From: Echria macrotheca
Taxonomy: Eukaryota; Ascomycota; Sordariomycetes; Sordariales; Schizotheciaceae
DNA length: 64,000 nucleotides
NCBI GenBank assembly: GCA_030411725.1
Contig: MU839837.1
Location: forward strand, 124,001-188,000
Reading direction: 5' to 3'
Shown piece by piece: positions 10,736 through 20,917 of the stretch; position 1 is the first letter of the stretch, and each line of letters opens with the position of its first letter. A program made the position numbers and the translations under genes. The notes beneath the pieces were generated by a model, which did not search any database, was not told the DNA's origin, and saw only the letters and a list, made by a program, of their open reading frames with translations.

Positions 10736-12524
10736 TTACAATTTGGATTTTCGCATATTTAACAAGCGATTCCCCAGTTCAGCCATTTCATACTTGCGCA
10801 CCTTGCCACTCCCTGTGAGAGGAACCGTGTCGGGCGCGCCGTCGCGGCCGAGCCAGAAGATGTGCGTGGGCGCCTTGTGTTTGCCGAGTCGGGTGCGGAC
10901 CCAGTCGCCGACCTCCATGTCGGAAGGGAGCGGGTGGCCCGGCTCGGGGCCGAGGAAGGCGCCCACAACCTCGCCGTAGCGGGAGTCGTGAAGGCCAACG
11001 ACAACAGCAGTGGCGATGGCGGGATGGGCAGTTAACCGTTCTTCGATCTCTAGGGGGTAGATGTTTTCGCCGCCTGGATGTGTTAGTTGCGTTCGTAACG
11101 TTCGTCTTGAGTGCTCTCAAGAGATAGAGACACTGATGGACCCAGGGACAACACAAACCTCGGATGATTATATCCTTGAACCGCCCGGTAATCGAACAAT
11201 ACCCCCTCTCGTCAAAGACAGCCTCGTCACCCGTGTGCAGCCACAACACGCCCGACTCGTCGCGGACCATGACCTCGGCCGTCTTGTCCGAGTTGTTCCA
11301 ATAGCCCGCCTGCAGCTGGTAGCCGGCGATGCACAGCTCCCCACGGACGCCGAGCGGCACGACGTGGCCGTCGCGGTCGACAATCTTGGCGCGGGCGTGC
11401 GGCATCAGCGTGCCAACGGTGGCCAGCCGCGTGGCCAGCGGGTCATCGGTAAACGCGTTGAAGCACGTCGGACTTGCCTCCGTCAGCCCGTAGCTCGACG
11501 TGAACTCGGCCATGCCCAGACGCGCGACCAGCTGCTCCATCAGCGGGCGCGGCACCGGCGCGCCGGCGATGATGCCCGTGCGCAGACGGAGGTCCGACGC
11601 CGACAGGTTCCGGGCCCGCGGTAGGGCGAGTATGGCGTCGAACATGGCCGGCACGCCGTGCAGCGCGGTGCAGCGTTCCGTCAGAACGGCGGACAGCGTC
11701 GCGTCCGCATCGAACACCTCGGCCGGGTAGACGATGCGGGCGCCGTGGGTGAGCACGGCCATCAGACCCAGCACGAGGCCGAAGCAGTGGAACAGCGGTG
11801 GTGGACAGCACAGCACGTCGGCCTGGGTCAGGCGCATCCGGTCGCCGACGAAGCGGGCGTTGTTGACGACGTTGTGGTGCGTCAGCATGGCCGCCTTGGG
11901 CCGCCCCGTCGTGCCGGAGGTGAACTGCAGGTTGCACACCAGATGTGGCAGCACGCGCGCCTCGGCCTCGTGAAGGTCTGTTGCTGAGCGGGCGCCGAGG
12001 GCGAGCATGTCGTCGTACGTCGCGTACCCATCCGACGCGCCACGGAGCATGACCACTTGAAGCGGCGACTCGGGGTTTGCCTGCAGTTGTTGTAGCAACG
12101 GCGTGTTGTCGAGGCGGCCGATGGTAGGCGTGGTGAAGAGCAGCTTGGCCTCGGAGAAGTCGAGGGCGTAGCGGGCCTCGGTGGCAGTGTAGGTGTTGTT
12201 GAGGATGACGAGGATGGCGCCGATGCGGGTGGCGGCAAAGAAGACGGCGGCGTACTGCTCGCAGTTACCGGCCATGATGGCCACGCGGTCGCCGACGCCG
12301 ACGCCCATGTCCAGCATGGCCGTCGCCAGCAGCCGCGAGGCGTGGTTGAGCTGGTTGTATGTCCAGCGCGCGCCCGTCCATGGGATCACCAGCGCTTCCC
12401 GTGTTCCGTGGTGCAAGCACTGAAGGTTCAGCAGCTCACCGAGTGTGAGGTCGACCAGTGGAGGGTCTGTTGGGCCATCGAGGATGGATAACCTCGTGGT
12501 GGGGAGTTCAATCTGAAGTGACAT
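10736..12524 (-). CDS. sidI-like: SidI-like acyl-CoA ligase (mevalonyl-CoA ligase), peroxisomal
   Basis: Exons 11159-12524 and 10736-11073; intron of 85 nt (GTTTGT, AACTAACA branch, CCAG); 567 aa. ANL-family adenylating enzyme: P-loop TSGTTGRPKA at residues 202-211, YGLTEASP, LHTGDEAVFDERGY and GGENIYPLEIEE across the intron. The opening RLSILDGPTDPPLVDLTLGE resembles fungal siderophore ligases of the SidI type. SidI makes mevalonyl-CoA, whose acyl group ends up on N5-hydroxyornithine in fusarinine and coprogen siderophores. The C-terminus ends SKL, a canonical PTS1, agreeing with peroxisomal siderophore steps. It is divergent from a SidF-like gene and shares its GATA-rich promoter. Alternative: another medium-chain acyl-CoA ligase; the neighbour argues for SidI. 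Start at 12524 chosen over a poor upstream Met. Confidence 0.85.
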
Positions 12525-12654
12525 TCTGCCCCTTTTTTGTCTCTTTTCAAGAAATATCAACACTGTAAATCACAAGCAAGCAATATACAACACCCAAAAT
12601 TAATACTGAGACAAACAGTCCTCAACCCCAGGCATCAGGGGAGACGCGGATCTA

Positions 12655-12663
12655 ATCTGATAA
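12655..12663 (+). promoter_or_regulatory. ATCTGATAA iron-GATA site 1
   Basis: Exact match to ATCWGATAA, 131 bp upstream of the sidI-like start. Candidate SRE/SreA binding site. Confidence 0.75.
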
Positions 12664-12801
12664 GATCCTGTTCCATCCCTCCGGGGAGTGGACCGGATAG
12701 CGGGGGGTGGAGATCAAGAATTTTATTCGGGTCTGATCACTCTTGGGGGCATTCCCCGTCCGCCATCCGAGCTGGGTGGACTCTGGTAAATCCCTCAGAT
12801 C

Positions 12802-12810
12802 ATCTGATAA
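12802..12810 (+). promoter_or_regulatory. ATCTGATAA iron-GATA site 2
   Basis: Exact match to ATCWGATAA in the middle of the divergent promoter. Confidence 0.75.
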
Positions 12811-13064
12811 CACGGGTCATGCCAAGATGTTCGGCACGCACTTCAAAACCTTTGCGCCGTGCTAAAGTGTGATTCCCCGGAGGCGTCGACATGCTTTTTC
12901 ACAGCGCCAATGCCACTGAGGAGTCTTTCCAGGTCATCTCACATCTCCAGCTCGGTCTCACAATTCATTCCAATCAAGATTCGAAATGTAAATGACGGGA
13001 GTCGAAATGGAAATGCATACGGCGGCACCCAGGCCGGCTCCGAGTTCGGGCCCGCACAGAAATT

Positions 13065-13073
13065 TTATCAGAT
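13065..13073 (-). promoter_or_regulatory. ATCTGATAA iron-GATA site 3
   Basis: Exact match on the minus strand (TTATCAGAT on plus), 257 bp upstream of the sidF-like start and 24 bp from site 4. Confidence 0.75.
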
Positions 13074-13097
13074 CCGCTCCTCAGCGTCCGAACAAAG

Positions 13098-13106
13098 TTA
13101 TCTGAT
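13098..13106 (-). promoter_or_regulatory. ATCAGATAA iron-GATA site 4
   Basis: Exact match with W=A on the minus strand (TTATCTGAT on plus); paired with site 3, a spacing suited to cooperative or two-finger binding. Confidence 0.75.
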
Positions 13107-13330
13107 CCGAAGATGCCCCACTTCACGTCCCGGCCGCCGTCCGTCATTGGCCGGTTGCCTCGCTTGCTGCGGCCTCCACCCCGACCACTTTACCCGATGG
13201 TCTTGGCCGGCCCACCGAGTTGCGACATGGCCCATGTGAGTTGAACAAGTCCGGGTCGCTGCGCTGTCGCTTTTCTCTCCTCCGATCTCGCCAGAACACC
13301 ACGAGACGAGATCACATCACCGACCAAAAA

Positions 13331-14602
13331 ATGGCTTCACCTCGACTGGCCGAGTTCGCATCCTCTTCGGAGCCCATCCTCAAACTCCCCCATCCGCATC
13401 TTACAGCCTACGGTGTCGTATCCGTCGACAATGGCTTCCGGCTGCGCCAGCTCGATGGAAAACCGCGGGGGCTGGACAACGAGTCGCTGGTGTTTTCCGA
13501 ACCGACCGACCTGAAATCGAGTGATCGGCCACACGAGTCGAACAACACACCATGGGGACGCGCTAGACGGGCACCGTTCGTCTCGGTCACCTACAAGACT
13601 CCAGCGACTGTCGCCCAGCTCTGGTTGCTGTCGTACATCATCTTCACCGTCCGCCCGGCCGAGGAGGCTTTCCGACTGTCCCTCTCCGGCCCCAACTCGT
13701 CCAGGCTCCTGCAACAGCTCCAGACCGTCGGGCTGGCCATCGCACACCCCCGCGACACATCCTCGACGCAGACCAATACCGACGAGCTACTCGTGCTCCG
13801 TGGCGCATTCTGGCAGGGCGCCGGATCGCCATTCGGCCCCCGACCGGTATGGGCACCCGAGACCCAGGACCCGGACCTGACCTCCTTCCCACCACTCCCA
13901 CCCAACTACATCATGACCAGCGACCCATCCACCGCGCTATGCTGGCACCCACGCCGCCGATCCAAGCCCCAACCAGGTTCCGTCCTCTACAGCCGCTACA
14001 TCCCCCACCTGCGCGAGACCTTCTCCATGATAGCCCTCGACTGGCAGGACCCGTCCCACCTCGACCTCTTCCACGCGTGGCAGAACGACCCGCGCGTCTC
14101 CCAGGGGTGGAACGAGACCGGCACCCTAGACCAGCACCGCGAGTACCTCCGCAAAGCCCACGAGGACCCGCACCAGATCACCATCCTCGCCCGCTTCGAC
14201 GACACCCCCTTCGCCTACTTCGAGGTCTACTGGGCCAAGGAGGACCGCATCGGCGCCTACTACGCCGCGGACGACTTCGACCGCGGCCGCCACAGTCTCG
14301 TCGGGGACGTGCGGTATCGCGGTCCCCACCGCGTCAGCGCGTGGTGGTCGAGCCTGATGCATTATCTGTTCCTCGACGAGCCGCGGACGGCGACGGTTGT
14401 GGGCGAGCCAAAGTTTACGAACAGCTCGGTGCTGATGTATGACTTGATGCACGGCTTTGGCCTCAACAAGTTTATTGATTTGCCGCATAAGCGATCGGCG
14501 CTGGTCATGTGCTCGCGCGAGAGGTTTTTCCAGCTGTGTCCGCTGCATGAGAGCGAAAAGGTCATGGGCGGCACGAGTGTGGGGTTGGTGCCCAAGTTGT
14601 AG
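13331..14602 (+). CDS. sidF-like: SidF-like N5-hydroxyornithine acyl transferase (siderophore biosynthesis)
   Basis: Intronless, 423 aa. The C-terminal half is a GNAT-fold acyltransferase of the IucB/AlcB (siderophore) type: LYSRYIPHLRETFSMIALD, then DLFHAWQNDPRVSQGWNETG, FAYFEVYWAKEDRIGAYY and the terminal NKFIDLPHKRSALVMCSRERFF. In Aspergillus, SidF moves anhydromevalonyl from CoA to N5-hydroxyornithine for fusarinine siderophores; in Neurospora-type fungi the same building block goes into coprogen. The last residues are PKL, an acceptable PTS1 variant, fitting the peroxisomal site of SidF. Divergent partner of the SKL-ending ligase. Start MASPRL at 13331 matches the family; an upstream in-frame Met (13220) adds a basic leader overlapping promoter-like DNA. 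SidL, an acetyl-CoA-using relative, is the main alternative. Confidence 0.87.
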   Translation: MASPRLAEFASSSEPILKLPHPHLTAYGVVSVDNGFRLRQLDGKPRGLDNESLVFSEPTDLKSSDRPHESNNTPWGRARRAPFVSVTYKTPATVAQLWLLSYIIFTVRPAEEAFRLSLSGPNSSRLLQQLQTVGLAIAHPRDTSSTQTNTDELLVLRGAFWQGAGSPFGPRPVWAPETQDPDLTSFPPLPPNYIMTSDPSTALCWHPRRRSKPQPGSVLYSRYIPHLRETFSMIALDWQDPSHLDLFHAWQNDPRVSQGWNETGTLDQHREYLRKAHEDPHQITILARFDDTPFAYFEVYWAKEDRIGAYYAADDFDRGRHSLVGDVRYRGPHRVSAWWSSLMHYLFLDEPRTATVVGEPKFTNSSVLMYDLMHGFGLNKFIDLPHKRSALVMCSRERFFQLCPLHESEKVMGGTSVGLVPKL

Positions 14603-14857
14603 TTCCGTCAGGTGAATTGTTTTGGGTATTCCGGGTACCTTGGCTAGGTAGGCCTTGGTTTTAGTGGTGTTCTCGTCTGTGGCTAGCCTCCCGTTTTCAA
14701 AACGTTGTAAATCAAACTTATCAGGCGTATAATGTTATTGTGCTACGGAATATTCATACCTATCTACCCTATCAAATCTCTAAATTAGCGCGCAGCCGCA
14801 TTTCCTACGGAGACAAAACTTGCCGGCTATACAAGCAAACAACAGTGATCTCTCAGC

Positions 14858-16939
14858 TTAACGACCCTCCTCCTGGTCGGTGTCCTCCGCACTGTCTCCA
14901 AGGCTGTCATAATAGATGACGTCTCCAAGCTCCTCGTCTGTTTCCGTGTCCTCCTCCTCCTCCTCTTCTTCTTCTTCTTCCTCTGCCATCTCCTCTCCGC
15001 TTTCTCCTTCACCCTCCTCGCGCAAGCTAGGTTCGAAATCGGGGAAAATCGGGGGGTCATCCCCCTCATCCTCGCTGTCCGAACTGTTTTGCTGAGTCGG
15101 GATATTCAGGCCGCCCATCGGATTATCCATGTCGTATCCGTTTATGAAAGCATCGGCTTTGGACTCAAACCCGCCAAAGCTTCTCGAGAAGACATCAACA
15201 TGGACGCCCACATCCATGGAATCGACTTCGGCGCCACGGGGGAATTCGATCTTTTTATAGCGACAGTCTAATCCGCGCAATATTTCCAACACACCTGCCC
15301 ATGTGCCGGCCTTTAAATTCATGTGCGCAAACTCGACCCTCTCCATGGGGCCTTTGACGCCCTTGACGAGGGATTCGAGAGCGCGTTGCGTGAAACGTAC
15401 ACCGCGTAAGCTGATCTCTTTGAGGCACGGCTTGGGTCGGTACGTGAGGATTCTAGTCATGTCTTCGTCTGGCTCTTGCGGAGCAAAGATGTCGGAATCC
15501 ATCATATGATGGTGCATCACGAGGCTGCGTAGACATGGCGAGTGAAAAAAGGGCGCAAGAAACACCTCATAATAGCTTCGTTGATGTGACCACTCGGTGC
15601 CCAGCGTCTGTCCGGAAAAAAAAGAGAAACTCTCAAGCTTTTGCAGTGCTTTCCACGAGCCTTTTCCTATGTCTCCGAGGATCAGTTTGTTCGAGGCAAA
15701 AGGCCGATTGCCCTGATCGAAGTTGGTACCAGGAAGACTGATGCCGACGCTGGTTGGGAACCTGCCCGCTTCCGCCAAGAACCAGAATATGTTTTCCAGG
15801 AACTCCATCAGACCTTCATCGAAGTCGCCAAGAACACCATACACCATCGGTTCCGGCTGCAGGAAGAATCGCTCGCTTGCCAGGACCGTGTAAGCGGATT
15901 CGAGATTTTTGACTTTGCTGAATGGAAACTTCTTCCGGGGACCGTTCAAGATGTCGAGGTCATGGAATTGAATCGAGTTTGCGAACGGCATCTTGGCTAT
16001 CGCAGCGGCGACCCGTGGGTAAAAGTTGTGCTTCTCAAAAAGCCTCCGCTGTTTCCTGTGTAGCCGCTGATACTCCCGGTGCTGATGCCTCAAAAAGTCC
16101 CAATGTGGTTTGTCGTCCTGCTCGTGATCCGGGACCTTGTGGGAGCCTCGCGGTACATGCACCATAAAGGCGGTCGCCAGTCTATCCCATGACTCTAGAA
16201 TTGGCAAAAACAAGTCGTGCCACCTGTTTTTTCCAGCCTCTAGACGCTTGAAGCGGTCTTTCCGGTCCCCACCAAACCTGCTTTCCCTGTGCAGTTCCCA
16301 ACGGACAAGAGCCATGCAGTCATCAGCAAAGTCGGTGATGTGGTTGCTGGTCGATGCCTTGAAAGTGGCGAGCTCAAAACGGACGTTCCGGACCGACGTA
16401 CTGATGATGGGATGGTCGGCGATGGCCTCGAGCCGAGCGAGCGATGTCGAGTTGAGGTGGACGCGGACTCCAGATACCAGAAACGAAGCGCCAACATTGG
16501 CAAGCCTTCGGCAAGTGAGGCGGCAACGCTTAATGGTTTTGACTGGAGACTCCGCGTCGTCAGGGCCGAACGAGTCAAAGATGTCCTGCATGATATGGAC
16601 GAGGATCTCATTGGGCAGGTCCAGGATATGAGCCGAGGCCAGTCTGTCGCGGCGATGCTCAGTGGACGTCTCTGGCGTGTCGTCAAAGTGGCCGTTCTCG
16701 GAGCCATTTGAATTGTCAGATCCGAGATTTTCTCGCTCCCTCTCGGCCATCTCGTTCCTCAAGCCGTCCAAGATCGAATTGTCATCGGAATCCTCTTCGT
16801 TCCACCAATCTGGAATGCCGGGTATGAACCCCGCCGTGTTGAGTTCCAACATGATGGCAACTGGGAGCGGCGATAATATTTTGATATTTGAGGAATTGGC
16901 ATTGTGGAATGAGAAGTGGAAGTCGTTCAGGGAGCCCAA
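14858..16939 (-). CDS. F-box protein with acidic C-terminal tail
   Basis: Single exon, 693 aa. An F-box lies near residues 103-150 (HILDLPNEILVHIMQDIFDSF, then TIKRCRLTCRRLANVGASFLV), so the protein is probably a substrate adaptor of an SCF ubiquitin ligase binding Skp1. The remainder looks like a fungal leucine-rich-repeat-like region (LKEISLRGVRFTQRALESLV; MERVEFAHMNLKAGTW). The C-terminus is extremely acidic, with a run of more than ten Glu, then Asp/Glu to the end. Substrate unknown. The start could instead be the Met at 16852 (MLELNTAGFIPGIPDW), as the first 29 residues are low complexity. Divergent from the short-chain dehydrogenase gene. Confidence 0.85.
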   Translation of the reverse strand: MGSLNDFHFSFHNANSSNIKILSPLPVAIMLELNTAGFIPGIPDWWNEEDSDDNSILDGLRNEMAERERENLGSDNSNGSENGHFDDTPETSTEHRRDRLASAHILDLPNEILVHIMQDIFDSFGPDDAESPVKTIKRCRLTCRRLANVGASFLVSGVRVHLNSTSLARLEAIADHPIISTSVRNVRFELATFKASTSNHITDFADDCMALVRWELHRESRFGGDRKDRFKRLEAGKNRWHDLFLPILESWDRLATAFMVHVPRGSHKVPDHEQDDKPHWDFLRHQHREYQRLHRKQRRLFEKHNFYPRVAAAIAKMPFANSIQFHDLDILNGPRKKFPFSKVKNLESAYTVLASERFFLQPEPMVYGVLGDFDEGLMEFLENIFWFLAEAGRFPTSVGISLPGTNFDQGNRPFASNKLILGDIGKGSWKALQKLESFSFFSGQTLGTEWSHQRSYYEVFLAPFFHSPCLRSLVMHHHMMDSDIFAPQEPDEDMTRILTYRPKPCLKEISLRGVRFTQRALESLVKGVKGPMERVEFAHMNLKAGTWAGVLEILRGLDCRYKKIEFPRGAEVDSMDVGVHVDVFSRSFGGFESKADAFINGYDMDNPMGGLNIPTQQNSSDSEDEGDDPPIFPDFEPSLREEGEGESGEEMAEEEEEEEEEEEDTETDEELGDVIYYDSLGDSAEDTDQEEGR

Positions 16940-17350
16940 GTTGCGGTGTGCAGTGGCCAGTGCGTTTGAGAGCGATCACGAGCAAGGTTTCGCCGGTGTG
17001 GAGGCTGGGCTATACGAATGGACTGTCCGCGCTAAAATCATTGCAGAATGGGGACTGAGAGTTATAGAATCGCTGAGAGGACTGCTTGTCGTGATTTTTG
17101 GGGGTGGACTTTCCTCATTGGATCTCGACTCGGAAAGGGATCAAAACATTCGGCCCCAAAAATTGAGCCGGCATGCCGCTTATGTTCACCCTGACACGCT
17201 GCGGCAGGAAACAACCCCGCCTTCTCCTTCCTCCTTGACGATTGATTCCAGCCAACCCACAACTTGTCTTCTTTCATCTTAAAGAAAAAAATTAAGGAAA
17301 GAAAGGAGGAAAGGAGGAAAAGAAGTTCCTCGGCGAATCATCTCTTAAAA
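16940..17350. other. Divergent promoter, F-box / dehydrogenase genes
   Basis: Spacer of about 410 bp between diverging genes, with a purine-rich AAAGAAAGGAGG-like leader just before the dehydrogenase start. No specific site claimed. Confidence 0.4.
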
Positions 17351-18509
17351 ATGACCCAGTTCATTCCGCGTTTCCGCACCGATGTGTACCCCTTCATCGC
17401 GCCGTCCAAGTTCCGAGGAGCGCTCCAGGACAAAGTTGCCATCATCACGGGGGCGACAGGCACCATCGGCCAGGGTCTTGCTGAATCATTTGCCGTAGCT
17501 GGCGCAAAGCTGGTCCTGACCTACAACCGCACCCCGCCCCCCTCGAGTCTGACCGAGCGCTGTGTGAAATTCGGGGCGAGCTCGATCGATTTCGTATCCT
17601 GCGATGTCTCTTCGCTGGAGGGCTGTGAAGCATTGGTCCAAAGGGTATTGCTCCCGGATATCTTTTTTTAAATTTCCCATTGCTGAATTAGTTCCAGGCA
17701 CTTCAGCTACACGGACGGATCGACATACTTATCAACAATGCCGGGGCCAACAGTCTGACTCCAGTATGTTATCTGCCGCGGTAAAATATCCAAATCTGAC
17801 TGACTGGAAAGATGGACACCCAAGCACCGGCCGATTTCATGCACGAGATGGCTGTCAACTTTAACGGCCCGTACCTACTCATGCGTCTTGTCCTGCCGAA
17901 ATTCAAGGCCCAAGGCGCGGGCTGCATTCTGAACATTTCATCCCGCGCTGGAACGGTCGCTATACCCTACAGCACAAGTTACTGTGCGAGCAAGGCGGCG
18001 TTGATCAACTTGACGTCGTGTGTACAAAAGGAGGTGGACATTGAGGGGTTGGACGACGTTCATCTCTACTCCTTGCATCCGGGGGGGATTAAGTCGGCCA
18101 TGACTTTGAAAAGTCTGTCCCCTTTACGCTTTCTTTTAGACTGAGAACTGCCAGACAAGGAATAAACTGACAAAACATATCAGAATATGGCCAGGATTCG
18201 CTCCAAAATCTCCCGCCACAGGCCCGCGGCAAATTCGCTAACCAGCTCGACATCTACAACGACTCGCCATACCTCAACGGCATGCTGTGCGTGGCGCTGG
18301 CTACCGGCATCGGAAAGACCGTGCTGCGGGGGCGATATCTCGACGTCGGCCAGGACCTAGAGGATATCCTAGCGCAGCCTGATGCGCTGCGCGGCGATCC
18401 GGATCTATATATGCTGCACACCAGTTTTCTGGGCGGGCTCAAGAACAACGGGGTTCCGCCGGGAGGGTATGTGGCGGCCGAGGAGAAGTTTGAGTTCCCT
18501 GGTTTCTGA
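17351..18509 (+). CDS. Short-chain dehydrogenase/reductase (SDR)
   Basis: Exons 17351-17644, 17698-17763, 17812-18112 and 18184-18509; introns of 53, 48 and 71 nt; 328 aa in one frame. Classical SDR: cofactor loop TGATGTIG at 33-40, NNAG at 111-114, catalytic Ser (S163/S164), Tyr177 and Lys181 in YCASK. PGGIKS follows as in many SDRs. It has a long N-terminal extension (about 25 residues) and a C-terminal extension after residue 220 that includes LDVGQDLEDILA, as in fungal SDRs annotated as NAD(P)-binding oxidoreductases. No signal or targeting sequence. Substrate cannot be deduced; neighbours do not form an evident pathway. Confidence 0.9.
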
Positions 18510-19230
18510 TACGTATGTCTCCAAACGTACATGTGGTAATATTGAGACGTGAAGAATTTCCCGCGCGGGGGTACTCACAAAACCCGTGGGGATACGACGA
18601 GCTTGGGCCAATATCTACCAAATCGGAAAAGAATCAGTCCCTCAGATGTCTTGGTAGTAGTTATCTACAGCTATGTAGAGAAGCTTGTGTACTTCGGCAA
18701 CCATGCTCTGAGCACACTAGGTGCCCCAGAACTTTGTGCCTCGGACAAACTCGGGTTGTATTGTACCACGGCCTCGATGACGATGCAGACCCAGCAAGCA
18801 TCAGATGATCTGATAAGATGAACGTGCATTAGCGTCCCTGACCCATGCTTGGCGAGCATTCCGAAAATCCACACAGCGCAAATGCCAACCCATAGACGTG
18901 TATACTAATTACGCGAATTCAACCTCGGAGGATGCGGAAAATGAGACATCCGATGCCGGAAACCCACAATTGGTGCATCATTATCGTGCTCATGTTCCGC
19001 TGTCGGCTTCAATGTTCTCAATTTAAAGTGGGTCCGGGCTCGGATCACCCCTGCAGATGAGCCATTTTATCTTATCAATCTGATCTATCTTCCCCTGGCT
19101 GATCTGACCCCTTTCTCTCATTCCCAACATTTCCCACCAACACCTCCGAACCAAACATTCCCAACGTTCAGTGTCCTTCTCAGAAAAGAAATAACGAAAA
19201 ACAGACTCGTGAAGGGAAAAAAGAAAAGAA
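18510..19230. other. Spacer upstream of the AIF-like gene
   Basis: About 720 bp. Contains one exact ATCWGATAA site (18808-18816) and further GATA-like words (TTATCTTATC near 19067). No gene recognised. Confidence 0.45.
18808..18816 (+). promoter_or_regulatory. ATCTGATAA iron-GATA-type site
   Basis: Exact match to ATCWGATAA, 415 bp upstream of the FAD oxidoreductase start. A single site, so function is less certain than for the four-site siderophore promoter. Confidence 0.45.
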
Positions 19231-20789
19231 ATGGGCTCCATATCAGATTTCGTCGATTCCTCCCCTCTCCCCCCTTTCAGGGTCCTCATCATCGGCGGCT
19301 CCTACGGAGGTCTCTCCGCCGCCCTCAACCTCTGCGATCTCTGCGATGGTTTGCCTCCTAGGTGTGGCCCAAAAGCGAAGGAAGGGTCGGAACCCGTTGA
19401 GCGCCCTCGGTTCACCATCGAGACCACCATTGTTGATGAGCGTGATGGGTTTTGTATGTCCCCGTTTCACCAATCCGTCCCAAAAACCAGAGTCTCCCTC
19501 TTCCTCAAAAACGAAAAAGAAATGAAAAGAGGTGAATATCTAGATGGCTGATGAATGAAAAGTCCACCTCATCGGATCACCCCTCGCCCTGGCAGATGAG
19601 CAGTACGCTCCCAAGGCCTGGGTCAAGTACGCCGACATACCGGCTCTGCAGACCCGATCAAACATCAAGGTCCTCCATGGCTCCATCCAAAGTGTTGATC
19701 CAGAACAAAAGAAGGCAAAGTTCATAGCCCGCGGTATGGGCGTCGCAGCCACCGAGCTGACTTATGACTATCTCGTTGTTGCCTCGGGGTTGCGAAGAGT
19801 CTGGCCTGTCGTGCCGCAGTCGTCACGGAGGAAGCAGTACCTCTTTGAGGTGGGTGATCATATCCGGGCGGCCACCGTGGGTAGGCATGGAGTTGTTGTC
19901 GTCGGTGGTGGTATGTTCACCCCTTTGCCCTCTTCTCCGTTTTGTCGACGCTAACCCTCCAAGGCGCCGTGGGTATCGAAATGGCGGCCGAGCTAAAACT
20001 TGTCCATCCCCATCTGAAAGTAACCCTCGTCCACTCGCGGGATAAGCTGCTCTCATCTGAGCCGCTGCCGGACGATGTTAAGGACCGCAGCTTAGAATTG
20101 CTTCGCGAAGCCGGTGTTGATGTCCTCCTCTCGCACCGGGTTGACCGGACCGATGAGACCGTTGATGAATATGGCCAGTCGTGTCAGCGGATGCACTTTA
20201 CCAACGGCCATAACCTGGTTGCTGACCACGTCATCATGGCCATTTCGCAGAGTGTCCCATCGACTTCTTTCCTTCCCGGCGCGGTTTTGGATGATGAAGG
20301 ATACGTCCGGATCGAAGCCAAGTACGTCTTTACCCATATCCCCTTTCCTTCTTGTATGTGATCCTGACAACGCAGAAGTTTGTCCTTTCCGGCTCCATAC
20401 TCAGACGACCACTTCGCCATCGGTGACCTCGTTCGCTGGTCCGGCATCAAACGCTGCGGCGGAGCCATGCACATGGGCTACCTCGCCGCACATAATATTC
20501 ACCAGCGCATGCTGTACCGGCTTGGCGGCGCTGAGCAGAGCAGGGAGACCCCGGTAGATCTCACTCTCGACGAGATTCCTCCCATGATCGGGCTGGCCGT
20601 TGGCAAGAAGGCGGTGGCGTACTGGCCCGAGGCTGGAACGACCTCGGGCGAGGATGTTATGAAGCTGTTTTTCGGTGAAGATCTGGGATTTACCAGTGAG
20701 ATGCCTTTCCTTCGTTTTCTAGAGTGCGTGCTGACTGTTCAGTTTGCTGGAATCATCTCGGACTGGGAAGGAGCTGTGAGCAGGCATAA
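19231..20789 (+). CDS. AIF/FSP1-like FAD-dependent pyridine nucleotide-disulfide oxidoreductase
   Basis: Exons 19231-19453, 19563-19910, 19964-20321, 20376-20695 and 20743-20789; 431 aa. The N-terminal FAD-binding Rossmann motif is VLIIGGSYGGLSAAL. A second, NAD(P)H-binding motif, VVVVGGGAVGIEMAAEL, is formed across the second intron. YDYLVVASG and DHFAIGD follow. The last exon is only 47 nt and gives the family ending EDLGFTICWNHLGLG; reading through the intron would give an unrelated tail to 20940. Relatives are AMID/FSP1-type NAD(P)H oxidoreductases of membranes or mitochondria that reduce quinones; the fungal role is unsettled. Converges with the STAND gene, 128 bp apart. Confidence 0.9.
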
Positions 20790-20917
20790 AGGGAATATGG
20801 CGGAAAGTATGAGGGAATCGTGTGGTCCACGGGAAGGATTATCCCGCCAACAAGGACCAAGATGTATGTTGTCAAAAGATAGCTTTGATGCATGCAAACG
20901 CATTTTTGTCAAAGCCG

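Larger units (their letters stand above)
12525..13330. promoter_or_regulatory. Bidirectional siderophore promoter with four iron-GATA sites
   Basis: Spacer between the head-to-head sidI-like and sidF-like genes. It has four exact matches to ATCWGATAA, the consensus bound by iron-sensing GATA repressors (Aspergillus SreA, Neurospora SRE, Ustilago Urbs1): 12655-12663 and 12802-12810 on plus, 13065-13073 and 13098-13106 on minus. Two lie nearer each gene. Predicted effect: repression of both genes when iron is sufficient. Confidence 0.85.
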
